45,944 nt of DNA from JAWKUK01 sp964402175 (GTDB taxonomy: Bacteria; Planctomycetota; UBA1135; GCA-002686595). The position numbers and the translations under genes were made by a program. The DNA lies in the NCBI GenBank assembly GCA_964402175.1, contig CAYOBN010000036.1, positions 1-45,944 of the forward strand, written 5' to 3'. Shown piece by piece: positions 41,120 to 45,944 of the stretch. How positions within the stretch are numbered: the stretch's first letter is position 1; every line of letters begins with the position of its first letter. Below the pieces are notes generated by a model. That model was not told the DNA's origin. It ran no database searches and saw nothing but the letters and a program-made list of their open reading frames with translations.

Positions 41120-42187
41120 CTAACGCCGGGACGCACCGATGTGCGCGACCAGGCGCTGCATCAACGGATCCACGGCATGTTCGCGCGCGATCCAGTCGGC
41201 GCAGCGCTCCCCCACCGCGGTGCGCTCCTTCAACGGCGTGTCGAGCCACGCGGCGACCCGCGCCGCGAGCGCCGCGGGATCGTTCGGCGGCGCGATCAGG
41301 CGCGCCGCGAGCGGGCCGAGGCCCGCAAAGACGCGCGGGAACGCCTCGTTGGAGGTCACGACAGGACGGCCTGAGGCCAGGGCCTCGAGGACCACCTTGT
41401 CGACGCTCCCCGTGCGGCTGGCGGAGACACACACCGTCGCCGCATGGTAGAGCGCGGGGATCGCCGCGTAAGGCACGGCGCCGCGCCATGCCACGCGCTC
41501 GCCGAGACCCAGCCGGTCGACACACCGGCGCACCTCGTCCGCGTAGGCGTCGTCGCCGCGTGCGAGGGCGCCGCCCGCCCAGTCGAGGCGCACATTGCGC
41601 CCCTCTGCGACGAGGCGATGGAGCGCCTCCAGCACCGTCAAGGGGTCCTTCGCCGGCGTCAAGCGGCCGACGGCGAGCAGCCGCGGCGGCAGCGCGGGCT
41701 CTGCCGTTCCCGGCGCGAAGTGCGCGACGTCGATGCCGTGCCCGGTGACGATGCGCTTGGTCGTCGGAATCCGCAGCGATTCGTCCGATGCGGTGAAGAT
41801 CCCGTCGACGACGCGCTCGGCCTTGATGAGGCGCGCGTCGACGCCTGCGTGGGTGTACCAGAGGAAGTGCGGCACACCCGCCCGCCGCGCCGGCCCCGCG
41901 GCCACGAGCGAATAACGCGGCACCATGTGGGTCAAGAGCGCATCGAAGCCGTCGCGGCGCAGGGCGGCGTGCAAGAACCCGCGGTATCGGAACCACCGGC
42001 TGATGTGCCCGCGTCGACCGATCGTGCGCCAATCGACGTTGTCGGGCAGGCCGCTCGTGTCGCCGACTTCGAGGGCCAGGACCCGCACACGCTCGGTGCA
42101 ACGGGCGAGGCCCTGGACCCAGCGGTGCACGAACCCCAGCACCGCATCCCCGCGATCGAGGACCTGCGTGACGAAGAGGAGCTTCAA
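41120..42187 (-). CDS. Glycosyltransferase family 4
   Basis: 355-aa GT4 enzyme. The TTG start at 42187 overlaps the upstream gene stop (TTGA) and gives the usual N-terminus LKLLFVTQVLDRGDAVLGF; the open frame upstream is a shadow of the preceding gene. The donor domain has LLAVGRLTPAKDPLTVLEALHRL and GSVDKVVLEALASGRPVVTS, a form of the E-x7-E motif with Asp first. It is the last gene of the right-hand four-gene glycan operon. It resembles capsular or O-antigen transferases; the sugar is unknown. Confidence 0.88.
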   Translation of the reverse strand: MKLLFVTQVLDRGDAVLGFVHRWVQGLARCTERVRVLALEVGDTSGLPDNVDWRTIGRRGHISRWFRYRGFLHAALRRDGFDALLTHMVPRYSLVAAGPARRAGVPHFLWYTHAGVDARLIKAERVVDGIFTASDESLRIPTTKRIVTGHGIDVAHFAPGTAEPALPPRLLAVGRLTPAKDPLTVLEALHRLVAEGRNVRLDWAGGALARGDDAYADEVRRCVDRLGLGERVAWRGAVPYAAIPALYHAATVCVSASRTGSVDKVVLEALASGRPVVTSNEAFPRVFAGLGPLAARLIAPPNDPAALAARVAAWLDTPLKERTAVGERCADWIAREHAVDPLMQRLVAHIGASRR

Positions 42188-43338
42188 GCGCGGGCCTCTC
42201 CTGCGAGCGCCTTCAAGCCGTCGGCGTAACCCGCCAGCGCTTTGTGGTACTCGAAGCGCTGCACACGCCGGTGCGCCTCTCGGCCGAGCTCGCGCCGTTG
42301 GGCCTCGTCGGAGAGGACCTCGCGCAGACCGCGCGCCATATCGTCGATGCCAAAGCCGACGATGCGCCCGGCGCGGCCGTCCTGCAGCAGGTCCGGCATG
42401 ATGCCCACCGGCGTGGAGACCACGGGTATCCCTGCGGCCATCGCTTCCACGGTGAACCGAGGTCCCCCTTCGCACGTCGACGCGCACACACACACGCGGC
42501 TGGCGCGGTAGAGGTCCGCCAAATCATGTGCTTCGGCGACCCAGTCGACGAAGCGCACGTCGACGCCGCGCGCGCGGGCGAGGGCCTCTACGCTGGGCCG
42601 CAGCGGCCCCTTGCCGATCAAGAGGGCCGACAGCGGCATGCCCTCCGCGCGTAGCCGTGCGAGCGCTTCGATGATGACGTCGACCCGCTTGTTCACGACC
42701 GTGCGCCCGGCGAAGACGACGTCGTAGGTCGGCGCTGTGGTCGAGTTCGGGGTCGGGTCCGGCTTGAACACCGACAGGTCGAGGTACTGCGAGGGCAGGA
42801 CGTGAATGCGCTCCTCGGGCACGCCCCAGCTCCGCAGCAGTGCCGGCATCTCCGTCGCATTGACGACCCGGAACCCGAGCGCCCGGGTCCGCGCCCACCG
42901 GACGTAGACGCGGGTCAGGAGCTTCTCGATCCGCTCACGGTGATCCGCCGCGACGGGGTGGCCGGGCACGTGGTGCACTTCGGAGACGTACGGCACACCG
43001 GTCTCCTGTGTGATCCGCCACGCGCCCCGCCCGTTGGTGAAGGTGCCGTAGTCGTGACTGACCACGAGGCGCGCCCCGTGCTCCCGCACGAGCCGCGCCC
43101 CCTCCGCGCCGATCCAGCGGACGACGGCCCCACCCGGACCCATCCCGCTGCGCTCGATCGGCGCGGGGTGGAAGTGGACGTTCCCGTGGATCGTCGTCGT
43201 GACGACGGGCCCGCTCGGCCGCGGGCAAAGCACATCGATCCGGCCGAAGTGCCGCGAGAACTCCCGCTGCATCTGCCAGAACGGGCCCTTCTCGCCCACG
43301 ACGACCTGCCGGTCGCCGCTCACCATGACCAGGTTCAC
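42184..43338 (-). CDS. Glycosyltransferase family 4
   Basis: 384-aa GT4 enzyme. The GTG at 43338 overlaps the upstream stop as GTGA; an ATG four codons later is the alternative. Motifs are VVVSHDYGTFTNGRGAWR-like acceptor-side sequence, YDVVFAGRTVVNKRVDVIIEAL, and CEGGPRFTVEAMAAGIPVVST with a full E-x7-E. The N-terminal VNLVMVSGDRQVVVGEKGPF lacks the common GG loop but keeps the strand-loop start. It works with its two GT4 neighbours in one glycan pathway. Confidence 0.88.
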   Translation of the reverse strand: MNLVMVSGDRQVVVGEKGPFWQMQREFSRHFGRIDVLCPRPSGPVVTTTIHGNVHFHPAPIERSGMGPGGAVVRWIGAEGARLVREHGARLVVSHDYGTFTNGRGAWRITQETGVPYVSEVHHVPGHPVAADHRERIEKLLTRVYVRWARTRALGFRVVNATEMPALLRSWGVPEERIHVLPSQYLDLSVFKPDPTPNSTTAPTYDVVFAGRTVVNKRVDVIIEALARLRAEGMPLSALLIGKGPLRPSVEALARARGVDVRFVDWVAEAHDLADLYRASRVCVCASTCEGGPRFTVEAMAAGIPVVSTPVGIMPDLLQDGRAGRIVGFGIDDMARGLREVLSDEAQRRELGREAHRRVQRFEYHKALAGYADGLKALAGEARA

Positions 43339-44558
43339 GCGTGCAATGTACCCGAGGGCCCCGCAGCCACGCTGCGCTCGTAAAGGGCCGCCAGTCGCGC
43401 AGCCAGCGCCTCGGCCCCGAAGCGCTCTGCGACTCGCCCACGCGCGGCGAGGCCCATGCGCGCGCGCTCTTCCGGGTCGGCGAGCAGGCTCGCCAGCGCC
43501 ACCGCGAGCCCCACTTCGTCGGCGGCGAGGAGGCCAGTCACGCCGTTCACCACGACTTCGGGCACCCCGCCGACGGCGGTGGAGACCACGGGCAACGCGG
43601 CCGCTCCCGCTTCGATCATCGCGACCGGCAGGCCTTCGCTCTCGGAGGTCGCGAGCAGCACGTCCGCCGCTGCGAGGGCCGGGGTGACATCGGCGCGGGC
43701 CCCGGCGAACCGAATGCGCCCACGGACGTCGGCGGGCAGGCGGCCCGCGTCGCGCTCGACGAGGCTCTGGATCGCGCCATCGCCGACGAAGACGAGGTGC
43801 GCGAACGGCGCTTCGGCCGCCGTGCGCTGGAAGACGCGCAAGGCCAGCGCCGGGCGCTTGATCGGCGCGAGGCGCCCGAGCACGAGGACCAGCGGCACGT
43901 CGCGCGGCACACCGAGCTCCGCGCGGAAGGTGTCCCCCGCAGCGCTCGTGTGTCCGCTGCCGTCGGGGGGCGCGAGGCCGAGGAGCGACGCGAGCTCGAC
44001 CCCAGGCGGCGAGAGCTCGAACCGCGCGCGCGGCGCCACACCGAGCCGCGCGAGGTCGTCCGCCGTCGCCTCCGAGACCGCCAGCAGCGCGTCGGTGCGC
44101 GCTGCGAGCTGGCGCTCGATGGCGGTCAGGATGCGCGATGTCGTCGGCGGGAAATAACGCTCGAGCACGTGCCCGTGGAAGGTGTGCACCGTGCGCGCAG
44201 GGAGCCGCGGCCCGAGGCCGAACCCGCCGAAGACCGCATGTCGGCCGACGAACCCGGCCTTCGAAGCATGGGTGTGCACGATGTCCGGTCGGAACGTCGC
44301 GAGCTCGCGGCGCAGCGCGCGCGCGGCCATGTGATCCGACCACGGCCGAATCGCGCGGCCGAGGCCCTCGATGCGCACGACTTCGACACCGCGCGCAGCG
44401 AGCGCTGCGCTGAGGTCACCTTCTCCAGGCTCGGGCGCGCCGACGTAGACACGCAGCGTGAAGCCGCGCGCCACAAGGCGTGGATCGGAAGCCAGGACCT
44501 GTCGCGCGGGCCCGCCCAGGTTCAAGCGTGTCAGCACACGCGCGATGCAGAGGCTCAC
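43335..44558 (-). CDS. Glycosyltransferase family 4 (capsular type)
   Basis: 407-aa GT4 enzyme whose N-terminus IARVLTRLNLGGPARQVL closely fits bacterial capsular GT4 enzymes. It has HTHASKAGFVGRHAVF, TVHTFHGHVLERYFPP and ALLAVSEATADDLARLGV. The donor site is VLVLGRLAPIKRPALALRVF and SESEGLPVAMIEAGAAALP with E-x7-E. The GTG start overlaps the epimerase stop (GTGA). This motif set resembles enzymes that transfer GlcNAc- or glucose-type sugars, but that is only a suggestion. Confidence 0.9.
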   Translation of the reverse strand: MSLCIARVLTRLNLGGPARQVLASDPRLVARGFTLRVYVGAPEPGEGDLSAALAARGVEVVRIEGLGRAIRPWSDHMAARALRRELATFRPDIVHTHASKAGFVGRHAVFGGFGLGPRLPARTVHTFHGHVLERYFPPTTSRILTAIERQLAARTDALLAVSEATADDLARLGVAPRARFELSPPGVELASLLGLAPPDGSGHTSAAGDTFRAELGVPRDVPLVLVLGRLAPIKRPALALRVFQRTAAEAPFAHLVFVGDGAIQSLVERDAGRLPADVRGRIRFAGARADVTPALAAADVLLATSESEGLPVAMIEAGAAALPVVSTAVGGVPEVVVNGVTGLLAADEVGLAVALASLLADPEERARMGLAARGRVAERFGAEALAARLAALYERSVAAGPSGTLHA

Positions 44559-45646
44559 GGCTGGGTCACCGCCGCGGCCGAGACGAGCGGTCCGCGCTCG
44601 AGCGCGCTCGGCCTGGTTCCCGGTCGGTGGCGCTGCAGCACGTCGTCGACGATCTGCACGAGCGACCGCGTCGCTGCGCCCAATCCGAGCGCGCGCGCGC
44701 GCCCGAGGTCCGGGACACGGTGGCGCACATCGCGGAAGTTCGAACCGACGTCGCGGAGCGGATCGACGTGCCGGACCGCGGATCGTCCGAGGCCCGCGTG
44801 CGCGGCGCGGGCCGCGACGAGCTCCGCCAGCGCCAGCATCGTCGTGCGCGCATCACCGCCGAGGTTGAGCGGGCCGCCGGAGACGCCGTTCGGCAGCGGG
44901 AGCACATCGCCCAGGACGAGCGCCGCGACATCGCGGGCCACGTCCTCCACGTGCGCAAACGTCCGCACTTGGAGACCATCACCGTGGACCGTCAGCGGCG
45001 CGCCCGAGCGCGCGGCTTCGACGAAGCGCGGCAGGACCATACCGCTCTCCGCGTCCTGACCCGGTCCGACGACGTTGAAGAAGCGCAGGTGCAGCGGCGC
45101 GCGCTCCAGCGGCCAGAGCTCCGCGGCGCGCTCCAGCAGGGCCTCGCCGGCCAGCTTCGCGGCGGCATAGGCCCAGCGACCATCGCGCTCGCAGCGCAGC
45201 GCGCTCGCCTCGGAGAGCGGCGCGCTCGATTCGGCGTACACCTCGCTGCTGCTGGCGGCAAAGACCCGTGGACGGCGCGCCTCGGGCAGCGAGCGCAGCA
45301 CATCGATGAGGCTCTGTACGCCGTCGAGGTTCGCGCGCGCGGCGCCTTCGGGATCGGCGAGGACCGTCCGCACCCCGACCCGGGCGGCCAGGTGCACGAT
45401 GGCGAACGTGGGCGGCCCCGCACCGAGCAGCTCACGCAGGCCCTGTCGGTCGCGCACGTCGGCGGTGATGCGGACGAGGCGCGCGCTCTCCGGCTCGACT
45501 CCGCGCTCGGTCCCGGCCCCCTTCGACAGGTCGTCGAGGGCGACCACCCGGGTCCCCTCATGCGCGAGCAGAGCGGACACCACCGCGCGCCCGATGAAAC
45601 CGGCGCCACCGGTGACGAGGACGGTCCGCGGGAGGGACGGCGACAT
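44555..45646 (-). CDS. NAD-dependent sugar-nucleotide epimerase/dehydratase (extended SDR)
   Basis: 363-aa extended short-chain dehydrogenase. Gly-rich NAD motif VTGGAGFIG (11-19), catalytic Ser in AASSSEVYAE (131-140) and YAAAK (160-164), plus LRFFNVVGPGQD and LNLGGDARTTM, fit UDP-glucose 4-epimerase or UDP-glucuronate-type enzymes. It supplies an activated sugar to the three overlapping GT4 enzymes downstream. The ATG at 45646 begins the Rossmann fold; upstream frame is non-coding repeat. TATCCT (minus strand, 45700-45695) is a possible -10 box, 48 bases upstream. Confidence 0.9.
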   Translation of the reverse strand: MSPSLPRTVLVTGGAGFIGRAVVSALLAHEGTRVVALDDLSKGAGTERGVEPESARLVRITADVRDRQGLRELLGAGPPTFAIVHLAARVGVRTVLADPEGAARANLDGVQSLIDVLRSLPEARRPRVFAASSSEVYAESSAPLSEASALRCERDGRWAYAAAKLAGEALLERAAELWPLERAPLHLRFFNVVGPGQDAESGMVLPRFVEAARSGAPLTVHGDGLQVRTFAHVEDVARDVAALVLGDVLPLPNGVSGGPLNLGGDARTTMLALAELVAARAAHAGLGRSAVRHVDPLRDVGSNFRDVRHRVPDLGRARALGLGAATRSLVQIVDDVLQRHRPGTRPSALERGPLVSAAAVTQP

Positions 45647-45731
45647 AGGCAGTGGGACGCACGGCGCCGCGGGGTCTTCCCGGCGCGGCCCGGCAGGATA
45701 GCAGGCGGCGGCGCCCGATGGCCCCGGAACC

Positions 45732-45776
45732 GGGCCCCAGCAGAGGGCCCCAGCAGAGGGCCCCAGCAGAGGGCCC
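45732..45776. repeat. Short tandem repeat, 13-base unit, about 3.5 copies
   Basis: Three perfect copies of gggccccagcaga at 45732-45744, 45745-45757 and 45758-45770, then a partial gggccc. It lies in the intergenic space between the truncated membrane gene and the epimerase operon. Each unit carries the palindrome gggccc, so neighbouring copies can pair with one another. It may be variable in copy number. Confidence 0.9.
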
Positions 45777-45792
45777 GCCCGAATGCGGGTCC

Positions 45793-45944
45793 TCAGAACA
45801 AGGTCAGGTGGTAGATCACGAGCGCCGTGTAGGCGGCCGTCGAGATCCACAGCCCCGTCCGCGCGAGCCAGAAGTTCTTGTGCAGCGTCAGGACGAGCAG
45901 CGCCACGCCGATCAGCGTCCCCTTCGCGAAGACGAACCCGAACC
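45793..45944 (-). CDS. DUF5658-like membrane protein, C-terminal fragment
   Basis: A 49-codon open end of a gene that begins outside the window. It reads FGFVFAKGTLIGVALLVLTL, then HKNFWLARTGLWISTAAYTA, then LVIYHLTLF and a TGA stop. There are two hydrophobic segments with a short basic loop between them, and a LVIYHL ending. This ending resembles small planctomycete/proteobacterial membrane proteins of the DUF5658 type. Too short for a firm assignment. Confidence 0.6.
   Translation of the reverse strand, partial: FGFVFAKGTLIGVALLVLTLHKNFWLARTGLWISTAAYTALVIYHLTLF

Noticed and set aside
1..45944. CRISPR array, prophage or transposon
   Set aside because: No regularly spaced repeats, integrase, transposase or phage structural genes were seen; the only tandem repeat is a 13-base unit at 45732-45776.

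Overview
The window is very GC-rich bacterial chromosome (not measured; by eye roughly 70% G+C). The gene set suggests a planctomycete-like organism, possibly a metagenome assembly. Pointers are a secreted PQQ-type sugar dehydrogenase with an extra C-terminal secreted-protein domain, sulfatase-fold enzymes, a HEAT-repeat/VWA protein, SelB and a GldAFG-type ABC system. The phylum is an inference, since no rRNA is present. I see no transposase, phage gene, CRISPR array or rRNA.

Layout. (1) 0.1-6.9 kb, minus strand: a closely packed run of a Nudix hydrolase, moeA, mog, a small lipoprotein, an SGNH hydrolase, a polysaccharide deacetylase and a NodU-type carbamoyltransferase. The last three look like modifiers of a surface glycan. 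(2) 7.0-10.5 kb, plus strand: L-2-hydroxyglutarate oxidase, a type-2 malate/lactate dehydrogenase and an AsmA-like protein. (3) 10.5-13.9 kb: a divergent pair, a sulfatase-fold lipoprotein and a secreted PQQ sugar dehydrogenase. (4) 14.0-18.6 kb, minus strand: an overlapping operon of ABC ATPase, ABC permease, GldG-like protein and DUF4340 protein. (5) 18.6-21.1 kb: rho with a long disordered N-terminus, a hairpin-rich leader and tRNA-Pro(CGG). (6) 21.2-25.5 kb: a HEAT+VWA protein and a large single-pass membrane protein split by a 100-N scaffold gap. (7) 25.7-30.2 kb: selB, a TIGR01212/YhcC radical SAM protein and a cobalamin-binding-type radical SAM protein. (8) 30.4-39.8 kb, minus strand: a glycan locus with three GT4 glycosyltransferases headed by a membrane-anchored phosphatase/sulfatase-fold enzyme, then DUF4956, an unassigned 597-aa protein and a GT2. 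(9) 39.8-41.1 kb, plus strand: a TlpA-like secreted thioredoxin-fold protein. (10) 41.1-45.6 kb, minus strand: a sugar-nucleotide epimerase and three GT4 enzymes, all translationally overlapped. A truncated DUF5658-like membrane gene closes the window.

The main theme is building and decorating extracellular polysaccharide: seven glycosyltransferases, one epimerase, and candidate carbamoyl-, deacetyl-, acyl- and phospho-modifying enzymes. No flippase, polymerase or chain-length regulator is visible, so export genes lie elsewhere. Genes inside operons usually join through four-base NTGA overlaps, often with GTG or TTG starts. Several operon-leading genes have a TAnnnT box only 6-14 bases before the start codon, which suggests leaderless mRNAs. 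I found no convincing new defence or mobile system. The most unusual items are the altered Rho protein with its leader, the threonine-type 'sulfatases', and the gap-split membrane protein, which can be reconstructed as one gene.
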